Source: Peptococcaceae bacterium (GTDB lineage Bacteria > Bacillota > Peptococcia > Peptococcales > Peptococcaceae). Taken from it: a stretch of 59,232 bases of DNA. The DNA lies in NCBI GenBank assembly GCA_019420345.1, contig JAHZHI010000031.1:1-59232 (forward strand), in the 5' to 3' direction. Position 1 is the first letter of the stretch. Every line of letters begins with the position of its first letter. The notes beneath the pieces were generated by a model. The model worked only from the letters and a program-made list of their open reading frames with translations, did not search any database and was not told the origin of the DNA. Positions 8,857-17,326 of the stretch are shown one piece after another. A program made the translations under genes and the position numbers.

Positions 8857-9819
8857 ATGTTGACAAAAGATGAAAAACGCTTGGTGCGCAAAGATATTGG
8901 CCGCACAAGCCGCTTTGCACTTATTTATACCCTCATTTTATCGGTGGTGGCGATCGTGGTGGCTGTTGGGATAGCTATGCCGCATTTATCAGGTGATGCA
9001 GCTGTTTCGCCTGCTGAGCTGCAAAAGGTGATGACTCAGCGAAGCGGAGAACTGTCGCTGATCGCGCTTGCAGTGGGCACGCTGTTTGTATTGCTGAAAC
9101 GGCGGGGAAAATTGTTCAGTGAAGATCTGCGCAATCCGGAGCCGCATCCGATGTCTGTGAAGGTGCTTTTGGCTTGCGCGGTTTTATTCATGGGCTTTCA
9201 AGCGCTGAGCAGCGGTATTGATCCCATCATTAAATGGATTGCTGAAAATCTGGGCTTTTCCTTGTCGACGACTACAGATGCCTTGGGTGAAATGCCTGTG
9301 ACACCTTACCTGGTGTTGTATGTGGGCATTTTAGGGCCGATCATGGAAGAAGTGGTCTTTCGTGGTGTGGTCATGAACAGCTTTAGAAAGTATGGCAAAG
9401 GCTTTGCCATTGTGACCTCGGCGTTCTTATTTGGGATTTTCCATGGCGATTTTAACCAGGGACTGTTCGCGTTCGCTTGCGGTTTGGTCTTTGGTTATGT
9501 GGCGATGGAGTATTCCATCAAGTGGTCGATGCTGCTGCATATTTTTAATAACTTTGTGCTTGCCAATGTGTTGGGACAAATCACTGGCATGTTTTCGGAA
9601 GATGTCCAGACGATTCTCTGGTTTGTGATTTTTGCAGGCATTGGCGGACTGGGTGGTTTGGTTATTTTGCTTTGCAAACGTAAAGTCATTGGCAATTATT
9701 TGCGCGACAATCGCTCTGTGAAGGGCACAGTGGCTGCGTGCTGGACGACACCAAGTTATCTGTTGTTTATTGTGGTTGAATTGGTGATGATGGCGCAGGC
9801 TTTCTCAAAAATGGGTTGA
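8857..9819 (+). CDS. CPBP (CAAX/Abi-type) intramembrane protease
   Basis: A 320-residue polytopic membrane protein with the three motifs of CPBP glutamic proteases: EEVVFR (Glu164, Glu165, Arg169), FGIFHGD and HIFNNF. In bacteria these enzymes process or give immunity to peptides and modulate regulators, but most are uncharacterised. It follows the LytTR/GHKL pair, separated by a terminator and its own promoter, so the link is by neighbourhood only. An AAAGGAG site precedes the ATG. Confidence 0.88.
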   Translation: MLTKDEKRLVRKDIGRTSRFALIYTLILSVVAIVVAVGIAMPHLSGDAAVSPAELQKVMTQRSGELSLIALAVGTLFVLLKRRGKLFSEDLRNPEPHPMSVKVLLACAVLFMGFQALSSGIDPIIKWIAENLGFSLSTTTDALGEMPVTPYLVLYVGILGPIMEEVVFRGVVMNSFRKYGKGFAIVTSAFLFGIFHGDFNQGLFAFACGLVFGYVAMEYSIKWSMLLHIFNNFVLANVLGQITGMFSEDVQTILWFVIFAGIGGLGGLVILLCKRKVIGNYLRDNRSVKGTVAACWTTPSYLLFIVVELVMMAQAFSKMG

Positions 9820-9856
9820 AAAAAACCGCATCGGATTTTTCCGATGCGGTTTTTTT
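9820..9856. terminator. Bidirectional terminator between CPBP gene and aroQ
   Basis: ACCGCATCGGA and TCCGATGCGGT arms around TTTT, flanked by A and T runs on both sides. It serves the converging CPBP gene and the aro operon. Confidence 0.9.
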
Positions 9857-9872
9857 ATGATAGAACGGTCTT

Positions 9873-10307
9873 TTAGGCAAGTACTTGGTCGAGAAGATAA
9901 TCTATGCCCTCCACGTAGCCCTGAATGCCGTGACCAGCGATGGTGTGGCAGCAAGCGGCGCGCAGATAGCTGATCTGACGGAAATCTTCGCGCTGGCTGA
10001 CGTCAGAAATATGGATTTCTACCGTTGGAATGGCAACGGCTTTGAGGGCGTCCAATAAAGCAACAGAGGTGTGGGTATATGCTGCTGGGTTGATGACGAT
10101 GCCGTCAACCGTCCCGTAACAAGCTTGGATTTTATCCACAAGATCACCTTCGTGGTTGCTTTGATAAATGTCAACGTCGATGCCGCGTTTTTCAGCATGG
10201 TTTTGAATCAAGGCGCAGAGATCTTTGTAGGTGGTACGGCCGTAGATGTCTGGTTCACGGATGCCAAGCATGTTGAGGTTTGGGCCGTTAATGATGCATA
10301 GCTTCAT
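9873..10307 (-). CDS. aroQ: Type II 3-dehydroquinate dehydratase
   Basis: A 144-residue type II dehydroquinase converting 3-dehydroquinate to 3-dehydroshikimate. It starts MKLCIINGPNLNMLG (the NGPNLN.LG signature), contains YQSNHEGDLVDKI, INPAAYTHTS and EIHISDVSQREDFR, all diagnostic. ATG 10307 has GGAGG just upstream; the frame is open 32 codons further but without family homology. It overlaps the end of aroEK by 20 bases and is the last gene of the aro operon. Confidence 0.97.
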   Translation of the reverse strand: MKLCIINGPNLNMLGIREPDIYGRTTYKDLCALIQNHAEKRGIDVDIYQSNHEGDLVDKIQACYGTVDGIVINPAAYTHTSVALLDALKAVAIPTVEIHISDVSQREDFRQISYLRAACCHTIAGHGIQGYVEGIDYLLDQVLA

Positions 10308-11523
10308 GAAAATCCTCCAAAATATGTGTAACTGTCTGAGTGACCTCATCGTTCTGCAAACGGCAGTCGGCAAAATCGGTATAGCAGGCAAGGCGTTCGT
10401 CATAAAGACGTCGCAGCGTCTCTAAGCCGCCGGCTGACAAAGGACGACCGTCGGTTGGCAAATCTTCCAGCGGACGTTCAATCCAGTAAATGCGGCCGTT
10501 TTGACGCAAGAGGTCTTTATTGGCAGGAACGGTGACACTACCGCCGCCGGTGGCAATGACGAGGCCATGTTCTTTGCCGCAAGCGGCAATGGCTTCGGTT
10601 TCAACAGCGCGGAAAGCGTCGATGCCGTGGGTGTTGATGTAGTCTGGCACACTGCCGTATTTTTCTTCAACCGCACTGTCAATGTCGATGAAGCGGCGAC
10701 CGAGGCGCACAGCAAGTGCTTCGCCAACGGTGGTTTTGCCAACACCGGGCATGCCAATGAGCACGATATTCTCGTCATCTTCCACCATACGTGACAGGAT
10801 GGGTGCGATGTGCGCTTCGACATCTTCCAGTCCGATGAAATATTTAGCGGCGAATACAGCCTGAGCAACAAGCATCGGCAGCCCATCACAAACAGTGACG
10901 CCGCGCCGTTCTGCATCGAGCAGAAAGCGGCTGCGATGCGGATTGTAAATGACATCAAAGCAGGCTTCAAGTTGGCTGAAACCGTCAAGATCAATGAGGC
11001 GGCCGCCGTTGTTGGGGTACATGCCGACCGGTGTGGCATTGACGATGACTTCAGCGTCATGGTGCAGAGCAATGTCACTGTATGGAACGGCATCGTGACG
11101 GCCGAAAACGATGACTTCGCGTGCGCCTTTGTCGGTAAGCACGGTTGTCACTGTTTTGGAGGTAGCGCCGTTGCCAAGAATGAGACATTTGCGCCCTTCA
11201 ATGGCAATGCCGGCATTGTCCAGCGCAAAGGCAAGACCGTCGTAGTCGGTGTTGGTGCCAAAAAGCGTACCGTCGGCGCGGCGTACAAGGGTGTTAACGC
11301 AGCCGATGCGCTGAGCTTTTTCGTCGATCTCGTCGCAGTAGGGCATGACCGTTTCTTTGTAAGGAATGGTCACGTTGATGCCCTGCCAATCACTGCCCTC
11401 AAAAAAGGCCGTGATGTCCATAGGTTCTACTTCGTAAAGCCGATAGTCATAGTCGCCGATTTGCGCATGAATTTGTGGTGAGAAACTATGGCCTAACGTG
11501 CGTCCAAGGAGTCCGAAGCTCAT
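10288..11523 (-). CDS. aroEK: Shikimate dehydrogenase-shikimate kinase fusion
   Basis: One 411-residue chain for two consecutive shikimate-pathway steps. Residues 1 to ~245 are shikimate dehydrogenase: GHSFSPQIH, INVTIPYKE with the catalytic Lys, GCVNTL, NTDYDG, and the NADP-binding LILGNGATSKT. Residues ~252-405 are shikimate kinase: Walker A GMPGVGKTT (257-265), DIDSAVEE, FRAVETEA and ATGGGSV. Both parts keep their key residues, so both activities are likely. The genes are separate in most bacteria. It overlaps pheA by 4 bases. Confidence 0.95.
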   Translation of the reverse strand: MSFGLLGRTLGHSFSPQIHAQIGDYDYRLYEVEPMDITAFFEGSDWQGINVTIPYKETVMPYCDEIDEKAQRIGCVNTLVRRADGTLFGTNTDYDGLAFALDNAGIAIEGRKCLILGNGATSKTVTTVLTDKGAREVIVFGRHDAVPYSDIALHHDAEVIVNATPVGMYPNNGGRLIDLDGFSQLEACFDVIYNPHRSRFLLDAERRGVTVCDGLPMLVAQAVFAAKYFIGLEDVEAHIAPILSRMVEDDENIVLIGMPGVGKTTVGEALAVRLGRRFIDIDSAVEEKYGSVPDYINTHGIDAFRAVETEAIAACGKEHGLVIATGGGSVTVPANKDLLRQNGRIYWIERPLEDLPTDGRPLSAGGLETLRRLYDERLACYTDFADCRLQNDEVTQTVTHILEDFHEAMHH

Positions 11524-12656
11524 AGTTCAATCTCCACATTTTTGTAAGCTCCAAGCAAGCTGAAAGCTGGGCAGTCGCGGGATAGCTGGTTGATGATAGC
11601 CTGCACCTGTGGTTCGCGGATGTCGCTGTCCATATCCATGAAGAAGCGGTGGGTGGTGTGGTTGCCATCAACGATTGGACGGCTTTCCAAAAGGGTCAGG
11701 TTGACGCCAAGGGCCGCCAGTGGCGACAGAACGTCGTCAAGACCACCAGATACATTTGGCACCGACAACATCAGGCTGATGCTGTCAGCATCCGGATGGA
11801 TGCGCGGCGTCTTAGCGAGGCAGATGTAGCGAATGTAGTCACCAGGATTGGCCACTTCCTGACGAAGAACATGCAGTTTATCAGAAATTTCCACGTGAGA
11901 TGGCACAATCCAAGCGATGAAATCGTCGCTAGGTTCTGCAATTTCTTTGCCGATGTCTTCGGCCCCTTTTTCAACAATGTTGCAGTTGAGGGTGGCCAAA
12001 AATTCGGAGCAGTGGTAGTAGGAGCGGCGATCGACAACAACAGTTTTCAAGCTGGTGAATGGCACATTGTTGGCAGAAACCAATTTATAATGAAGGTTGA
12101 CTTTAATGCCGCGCACAATGTGGCAGGTTTTTTTGAGGAGCAGGTCGTAGGTGAGCGCCTTTGCACCGGAGCGGTTGTCTTCGATTGGCAGAATGCCATA
12201 TTGTGCAAGTCCGAGATTGACGGCATCAACGATCTTCATATCGTTGTTGAGGGTGATGCAGCGTGGATTGTCGAACAGGGCTTGGGCTACAGGCAGATCG
12301 TTGGGATCGTCGGTGATGGCAACGCTGCCGCTGGTAGGGAAGGCATCGTCGGTGAAGGTAGCGATGACGCCGTTGATGAAGCTCTCATCTGGATCAATGA
12401 GCTGAGATTGACGGAAGCGGCTGACACGGAATAAGGTTTCATAGGTTTCGCGCAGCGGCACAATGAGGTCGGCGCTCTTGTCTTCAGTGATGTGATCGAG
12501 AATCCAAAGTTCACGGTTACGATCAAGAATTGGCAGATTGTTGGCTTTTTTGTATTCTGCCACTTCTTTGGAAAGATCGAGACGTTTGACAATGAGATTC
12601 AGCAGTTCTTCGTCAACAGCGTTGATTTCAACGCGGATATCATCTAAATTTTTCAT
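11520..12656 (-). CDS. pheA: PheA-like chorismate mutase with degenerate prephenate dehydratase and ACT domains
   Basis: A 378-residue P-protein-like chain. The N-terminal AroQ-class chorismate mutase keeps its catalytic residues with E. coli-like spacing (Arg8, Arg25, Lys36, Asp45, Arg48, Glu49). Residues ~100-285 align with prephenate dehydratase, but the catalytic positions differ: the PIEN Asn is Asp160, the SHPQ..Q Ser and Gln are Val208 and His215, and the essential TRF Thr is Ile275 (YIRY). The C-terminal ACT domain keeps SVPN..GGL and LESRP, the Phe-binding region. Chorismate mutase activity is expected; dehydratase activity is doubtful. It overlaps aroC by 4 bases at its upstream end. 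Confidence 0.85.
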   Translation of the reverse strand: MKNLDDIRVEINAVDEELLNLIVKRLDLSKEVAEYKKANNLPILDRNRELWILDHITEDKSADLIVPLRETYETLFRVSRFRQSQLIDPDESFINGVIATFTDDAFPTSGSVAITDDPNDLPVAQALFDNPRCITLNNDMKIVDAVNLGLAQYGILPIEDNRSGAKALTYDLLLKKTCHIVRGIKVNLHYKLVSANNVPFTSLKTVVVDRRSYYHCSEFLATLNCNIVEKGAEDIGKEIAEPSDDFIAWIVPSHVEISDKLHVLRQEVANPGDYIRYICLAKTPRIHPDADSISLMLSVPNVSGGLDDVLSPLAALGVNLTLLESRPIVDGNHTTHRFFMDMDSDIREPQVQAIINQLSRDCPAFSLLGAYKNVEIEL

Positions 12657-13741
12657 AGCTTGTGCTCCTCCAATAATAAATCTAAGATAACAATGGCCAT
12701 CACAGCTTCAACAACCGGTACAGCGCGAATGGCGATGCAGGGATCATGGCGGCCGGTGATGACGAGTGGTTCATCGATCTGTTTCGAGAGCGAAACAGTC
12801 TGCTGTTTTTTGGAAATGGATGCCGTTGGCTTCATAGCCAGGCGAACGGTGATCGGCGCGCCAGAGCTAATGCCGCCGAGAATACCGCCGGCATGGTTGC
12901 TGACAGGCGTGACCTTGTCGTCCTTCATGGTGAAAGGATCATTGTGTTCGCTGCCACGCATGGTCACACAGTCAAAGCCTGCACCAAAGTCAATTCCTTT
13001 GCAGCCAGGAATGCCGAAGAGGGCCTGCGCCAAACGGTTTTCGATACCGTCAAACATGGGTCCGCCAAGGCCGACGGGGACGCCAATGGCAGCGCCTTGA
13101 ACGATGGCACCCACGCTGTCGCCTTCGCGGGCAGCGTCTTCGATGGCTGCCTGCATGGCAGAGGCTGCTTGCTCCTCCAGCGTTGGAAAGGCTTTGTCGG
13201 CCATGCCTTCAAGAGTTGCGGCGTCAATGGTGACAGAATTGAAAGCAGTGCCATTTACATCGGCAACTTGCAGCAGTTGTGCACCAATGTGAATGCCGCG
13301 GCGCCGCAAAATTTGCTTTGCCATGCCGCCGGCAATACAGAGCGGTGCTGTAAGACGACCGGAGAAATGACCGCCCCCGCGCATGTCGGCGTGGCCTTTA
13401 TAGTGAACATAGGCGGTGTAGTCAGCGTGTGATGGGCGCGGATGGTCAAGCAGGTTGGAATAGTCTTTAGAGCGCTGATTGGTGTTTTCAATGTAGGCCA
13501 TCAGCGGAAACCCTGTGGTCACGCCGTCCATGATCCCGCAGGCAAACTGCACAGCGTCGGCTTCTTTTCGCTGGGTGGTGAGTTTGCTGGAGCCTGGTGC
13601 GCGACGCGCCATGAACTGCGCCAGTTCTGCTTCATCAATGGCTTCGCCTGGCGGCATGCCGTCGATTTCTACACCGATCATTTTGCCGTGGCTTTCACCA
13701 AAGACGGCGCAGCGATAGTGTGTACCAATACTAGATGCCAT
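12653..13741 (-). CDS. aroC: Chorismate synthase
   Basis: A 362-residue FMN-dependent enzyme converting EPSP to chorismate. Signatures include FGESHG near the N-terminus, MARRAPG, DHPRPSHADY, MRGGGHFSGR and GGISSGAPI. I chose ATG 13741, seven bases behind AGGAGGTG; an upstream GTG at 13750 overlaps that site. It overlaps the end of aroA by 11 bases and the start of pheA by 4, so translation is coupled. Confidence 0.97.
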   Translation of the reverse strand: MASSIGTHYRCAVFGESHGKMIGVEIDGMPPGEAIDEAELAQFMARRAPGSSKLTTQRKEADAVQFACGIMDGVTTGFPLMAYIENTNQRSKDYSNLLDHPRPSHADYTAYVHYKGHADMRGGGHFSGRLTAPLCIAGGMAKQILRRRGIHIGAQLLQVADVNGTAFNSVTIDAATLEGMADKAFPTLEEQAASAMQAAIEDAAREGDSVGAIVQGAAIGVPVGLGGPMFDGIENRLAQALFGIPGCKGIDFGAGFDCVTMRGSEHNDPFTMKDDKVTPVSNHAGGILGGISSGAPITVRLAMKPTASISKKQQTVSLSKQIDEPLVITGRHDPCIAIRAVPVVEAVMAIVILDLLLEEHKL

Positions 13742-14990
13742 CACAAACACCTCCTAAGGATGCATAGTCGTTGAAGAAATGAGGGTAAGATTTGTTGACA
13801 GCACCGGCGCCGTTTAACGTCATTGGGGCGTCGCAGTTCAGCGCTGCAATGGCTGCAGCCATCGCAATACGATGATCGTTGGCACTGTCTACTGTGCAGT
13901 CGCCGTGGAGCTGTTTTACGCCGGTGATGCGCATGGTGTGTTCATCGCTTTCACAAGGCACGCCCATAGCCGTCAACATGGCTGAGGTGGTGGCAATGCG
14001 GTCGCTTTCTTTGAGGCGCAGGCGTTCAATGTCGGTAAAGACGGTGGTGCCTTCAGCTTGCGCAGCAATCACAGAGAGGATTGGCAGAGCGTCAGGAATT
14101 TCCTTGACAGAAATGGTTTGCGCTTGCAATGGTGCAGGGGAAACGGTGATGGTGCCGTTTTCAATTTGGACGTCTGCGCCAAAACCACGCAGCAGTTCAA
14201 GGATGACTTTATCACCTTGGCTGGAGCTGGTATCCAGTCCCGTCATGGTGACCGGCGCAGAAAGGGCACCAGCTGCCAGGAAAAAGGCGGCATTGGACCA
14301 ATCGCCTTCAATCACGCAGCTGCCATCTTCAGGCAGACGATAGCAGGCATCGGCGGCAACGTGGAAATGGGTGCCGTCTTCATCAACCGCTACGCCAAAG
14401 CGGCGCAGAACATCAAGCGTGAGGTCGATGTATGGCCGTGACTGCAGAGGCGTTGTCAGTGTGATGTTGAGGTCTTCTTTTAACAATGGCGCTGCCAGAA
14501 GCAGGCCAGTGAGGTATTGGCTGCTGATATGTCCTGGCAGAGATACCTGGCCGCCATGCAGCGGACCGGAAATGGTCAGCGGCAAATGATCAGCGGTGGT
14601 TGTTGCACCAAGCTGATGAAGGACGTTGAGAATTTCAGAGATTGGTCGTTCAGGCAGTCTCCCTTCACCGACAAAATCGGCGCTGATGCCAAGTGCTGCA
14701 CTCACTGGCAAAAGAAACCGCAGCGTGGAGCCGCTTTCGCAGCAGTTGATGCAGGGATGGCTGCTGGCACGATGGATTGGTGTGATGGAAATGGTGCTGC
14801 CGTCCTGGACAATCTCAGCACCCAAAGCTTTCATGCAGGCAAGGGTTGTATCAATGTCGACGGAGCTTGTAGGCAGCTGCCATTGAGAGGAACGATCAGC
14901 CAGACTGGCCGCGATGAAAAGCCGATGTGCCGCCGATTTTGATGGAATCGCGGCGATATTTCCGCCAAGAGTTGCTGGTGAAAGTTTCAT
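13731..14990 (-). CDS. aroA: EPSP synthase (3-phosphoshikimate 1-carboxyvinyltransferase)
   Basis: A 419-residue EPSP synthase. Start MKLSPATLGGNIAAIPSKS at ATG 14990 has AAAGGAG upstream and lies one base after the aroB stop; the longer open frame has no homology. Conserved parts are SKSAAHR, ESGSTLRFLLP, GEGRLPERPI, SSQYLTGLL, EGDWSNAAFFLAAGAL, RLRLKESDR and DSANDHRIAMA. ESGSTLR places Ser in the region equivalent to class II-like or divergent enzymes (many have NAGTT/NSGTT), so inhibitor response should not be assumed. Confidence 0.96.
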   Translation of the reverse strand: MKLSPATLGGNIAAIPSKSAAHRLFIAASLADRSSQWQLPTSSVDIDTTLACMKALGAEIVQDGSTISITPIHRASSHPCINCCESGSTLRFLLPVSAALGISADFVGEGRLPERPISEILNVLHQLGATTTADHLPLTISGPLHGGQVSLPGHISSQYLTGLLLAAPLLKEDLNITLTTPLQSRPYIDLTLDVLRRFGVAVDEDGTHFHVAADACYRLPEDGSCVIEGDWSNAAFFLAAGALSAPVTMTGLDTSSSQGDKVILELLRGFGADVQIENGTITVSPAPLQAQTISVKEIPDALPILSVIAAQAEGTTVFTDIERLRLKESDRIATTSAMLTAMGVPCESDEHTMRITGVKQLHGDCTVDSANDHRIAMAAAIAALNCDAPMTLNGAGAVNKSYPHFFNDYASLGGVCDGI

Positions 14991-14991
14991 A

Positions 14992-16068
14992 TCAGAGCGG
15001 CTCCTTTCCAAGCTGGAGCAATTCCAGCAATGTTTCATAGTCCACGGTGCGCAGTCCGCAGTCGCCGATAGCCTGCGGCACAACGATCGTGATGGCGCTG
15101 CTGCCGGCTTTTTTGTCACGGCGGCAGACTTCTAACATAGCGGTGGCTTCATAATCGCAGGTGATGGGCAGATTGTTTGCCAACAGTGCGCGTTCAATGC
15201 GTGTGGCGGTGCCTGGTTCGCTCCAGCCTTTGCGGAGGCAGGCGCGTGCCATCATGGCAAGACCGATTGCAACGGCGTGACCGTGGCTGGTGGCAAAATC
15301 GGAAAGCTGTTCAATAGCGTGGGCAAATGTGTGGCCCAGATTGAGCAGCTGACGGGTGCCTTTTTCGCGTTCATCTTCGCTGACGATCTGATTTTTATAG
15401 GCGACACAGTCGTTAACAATAGCGTCCAAATCGCCGGAAGTTGGTGTCAGCTTTTCGCTGGCAATGCGGTCGAACAACGCAGGATTGTGCAGTACACCGT
15501 ACTTGATGCTTTCGGCAACACCATCGGCAAAATCATGTGCGTTCATCGTGGCAATGCAGTCGACATCGCAGTAGACTGCCAGTGGCTGGTAGAATGCACC
15601 GACGAGGTTTTTGCCTGCGTCAATATCAATGGCGGTTTTGCCACCAACCGAAGAATCGACAGCGGCAAGCAAGGTGGTTGGAACTTGTACGAAAGGAATG
15701 CCGCGCTGGTAGCAGGCAGCGGCAAAACCACTTAAATCGCCGACGACGCCGCCGCCTAATGCAATGACGAGGTCGCTGCGGTGCAATCCAGCCAAGCTCC
15801 AATCGTTCATCAGCTTTTCAAAGACAGGAAAGCTTTTGCTGTTTTCGCCTGCAGGCACCACACTGGTCATGACGCGGAACCCAGCCTCTTTGAGGCTGGC
15901 GGTTAAGCGTTCCAGATAGAGTGGTGCAACGGTTGTGTCACTGACCACCATGGCTTGGCAAGGGCGGTGCAGCTGCGAAAGCATGACACCGACCTCGTCC
16001 AGCAATTGATGACCAATATATACTTTGTAAGGCTGTCCAGTTTTTACATCAATGGTTGAAGTGATCAT
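14992..16068 (-). CDS. aroB: 3-dehydroquinate synthase
   Basis: A 358-residue NAD+- and divalent-metal-dependent enzyme making 3-dehydroquinate from DAHP. Motifs: PAGENSKS, ALGGGVVGDLSGFAAA, PTTLLAAVDSSVGGKTA, KNLVGAFYQP, and the metal-ligand segment NLGHTFAHAIE with a later SHGHAVAIG. ATG 16068 overlaps the aroF stop by four bases (ATGA). Confidence 0.97.
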   Translation of the reverse strand: MITSTIDVKTGQPYKVYIGHQLLDEVGVMLSQLHRPCQAMVVSDTTVAPLYLERLTASLKEAGFRVMTSVVPAGENSKSFPVFEKLMNDWSLAGLHRSDLVIALGGGVVGDLSGFAAACYQRGIPFVQVPTTLLAAVDSSVGGKTAIDIDAGKNLVGAFYQPLAVYCDVDCIATMNAHDFADGVAESIKYGVLHNPALFDRIASEKLTPTSGDLDAIVNDCVAYKNQIVSEDEREKGTRQLLNLGHTFAHAIEQLSDFATSHGHAVAIGLAMMARACLRKGWSEPGTATRIERALLANNLPITCDYEATAMLEVCRRDKKAGSSAITIVVPQAIGDCGLRTVDYETLLELLQLGKEPL

Positions 16069-17081
16069 TGATGCAGTTCCTTCTGGCAGAACGCATGCAG
16101 TTTAAGGGCATCCGCAGCCACTTCGTCGAAAGTTTCAGGACGCAGGCACTGAGGACCATCGCATTTTGCACGTTCTGGGTCGTTGTGGACTTCGATCATG
16201 AGACCATCGGCGCCGGCAGCAACAGCGGCCATGCTGAGAGGACGTACCATGCGGCGAATACCAGCAGCGTGGCTTGGATCGACGACGATTGGCAGATGGG
16301 TCAATTCACGCAGCATTGGAACGGCGGAGATGTCGAGGGTGTTGCGGGTTTTGGTTTCGAACGTGCGGATGCCGCGTTCACAGAGGATAACGTTCATATT
16401 GCCGCCTGCCATGATGTATTCGGCGCTCATCAGCCATTCCTGGTAGGTTGCGCAGAGACCGCGTTTGAGCAGCACAGGTTTGTTCATTTTACCAACTTCT
16501 TTGAGCAGGTTGAAGTTTTGCATGTTACGGGCGCCAATTTGCAGAATGTCGACATCTTCGAACAGAGGAAGCTGAGAAATATCCATGACTTCAGAAATGA
16601 TTGGCAGGCCGGTGGCTTCCTTTGCTTTCAAGAGCAGCTGGATGCCTTCAGCGCCCATGCCCTGGAAAGAGTAAGGAGAGGTGCGAGGTTTGAAAGCACC
16701 GCCGCGAAGAATCGTTGCGCCAGCAGCTTTAACGCGCTGTGCCACTTCGATGATCTGTGGTTCGCTTTCAACGGAGCAAGGACCAGCGATGAGCGTCAGC
16801 GTGCCGCCGCCGATGGTTGCATCGCCGACATGGATGACCGTGTCATGTGGATGGAATTTTCGATTGGCGTTTTTGTAAGGTTCCTGGATACGGGTAACGC
16901 TGTCGACGATTTCCAATGCTTCGATGAGTTCGATATCTACACGAGACGTGTCACCAACCAAACCGATGATGGAGTATGCATCACCTTCGGAGAAGTAGAG
17001 GCGGAGATCCATGGATTTGAGCCAATCGGTAAGCTGCTGAACTTGTGCCTGGTCTGCGTTTTGTCTGAGTTTGATAATCAT
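16065..17081 (-). CDS. aroF: DAHP synthase (type Ib, with N-terminal ferredoxin-like domain)
   Basis: A 338-residue 3-deoxy-7-phosphoheptulonate synthase, first step of the shikimate pathway. Residues 1-~70 form the small N-terminal regulatory domain seen in Thermotoga-type enzymes (MIIKLRQNADQAQVQQL). The barrel has AGPCSVES, LRGGAFKPRTSPYSFQG, EVMD, QIGARNMQN, KRGL, CERGIRTFE and DPSHAAG. An AAAGGAG site precedes ATG 17081. First gene of the operon, about 50 bases downstream of the leader terminator. Confidence 0.97.
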   Translation of the reverse strand: MIIKLRQNADQAQVQQLTDWLKSMDLRLYFSEGDAYSIIGLVGDTSRVDIELIEALEIVDSVTRIQEPYKNANRKFHPHDTVIHVGDATIGGGTLTLIAGPCSVESEPQIIEVAQRVKAAGATILRGGAFKPRTSPYSFQGMGAEGIQLLLKAKEATGLPIISEVMDISQLPLFEDVDILQIGARNMQNFNLLKEVGKMNKPVLLKRGLCATYQEWLMSAEYIMAGGNMNVILCERGIRTFETKTRNTLDISAVPMLRELTHLPIVVDPSHAAGIRRMVRPLSMAAVAAGADGLMIEVHNDPERAKCDGPQCLRPETFDEVAADALKLHAFCQKELHQ

Positions 17082-17130
17082 TGATAAGTGCTCCTTTCAA
17101 ATGGGGTGAATGAGAAATAATTATGAGTAC

Positions 17131-17165
17131 AAAAAAACTGCACGGGGATTATCCTCCGTGCAGTT
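17131..17165 (-). terminator. Attenuator terminator of the aro operon
   Basis: On the minus strand AACTGCACGG (17165-17156) pairs with CCGTGCAGTT (17145-17136) and runs into seven T (17137-17131). The loop carries AGGATAA, which can pair instead with TTATCCT inside the leader peptide gene, giving mutually exclusive structures. Confidence 0.88.
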
Positions 17166-17215
17166 GCTATCTCTCACATATAAAATGTCAGATAGTGCTG
17201 TTTTCAGGATAACCC
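17149..17215 (-). promoter_or_regulatory. Antiterminator of the aro leader
   Basis: Minus-strand pairing: TTATCCT (17212-17206) with AGGATAA (17155-17149), CAG (17200-17198) with CTG (17163-17161), CTATCT (17195-17190) with AGATAG (17172-17167). These helices stack collinearly and sequester the 5' arm of the terminator stem. The leader stop codon lies inside the 5' strand. Confidence 0.75.
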
Positions 17216-17295
17216 AAAAAACCCTTACTGAATACAGTAAAGGTAAAGTAGCTAAAGTAATATTGGGTTGCCTGATTAACAGTATTGATTGACAT
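17188..17295 (-). CDS. Phe/Tyr-rich leader peptide controlling the aro operon
   Basis: A 35-codon frame on the minus strand with AGGTGA before its ATG (17295-17293) and TGA at 17190-17188. Nine of 35 residues are aromatic: Tyr at 12, 13, 16 and 29, Phe at 14, 17, 19, 22 and 26, with the core QYYFSYFTF. It lies between a good promoter and a Rho-independent terminator upstream of aroF. Ribosome stalling at the Tyr/Phe run would leave GGGTTATCCT and CTATCT free to pair with AGGATAA and AGATAG further down, an antiterminator; translation to the stop codon covers that strand and lets the terminator form. This is the classical attenuation design. Confidence 0.88.
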   Translation of the reverse strand: MSINTVNQATQYYFSYFTFTVFSKGFLGYPENSTI

Positions 17296-17326
17296 TTTTA
17301 TCACCTGTATGGTAAAAGTTTTCTAA

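Noticed and set aside
16068..17084. A 338-codon open frame on the plus strand exactly antisense to aroF
   Set aside because: It mirrors aroF codon for codon, lacks a ribosome site and resembles no family; it results from codon bias of the true gene.
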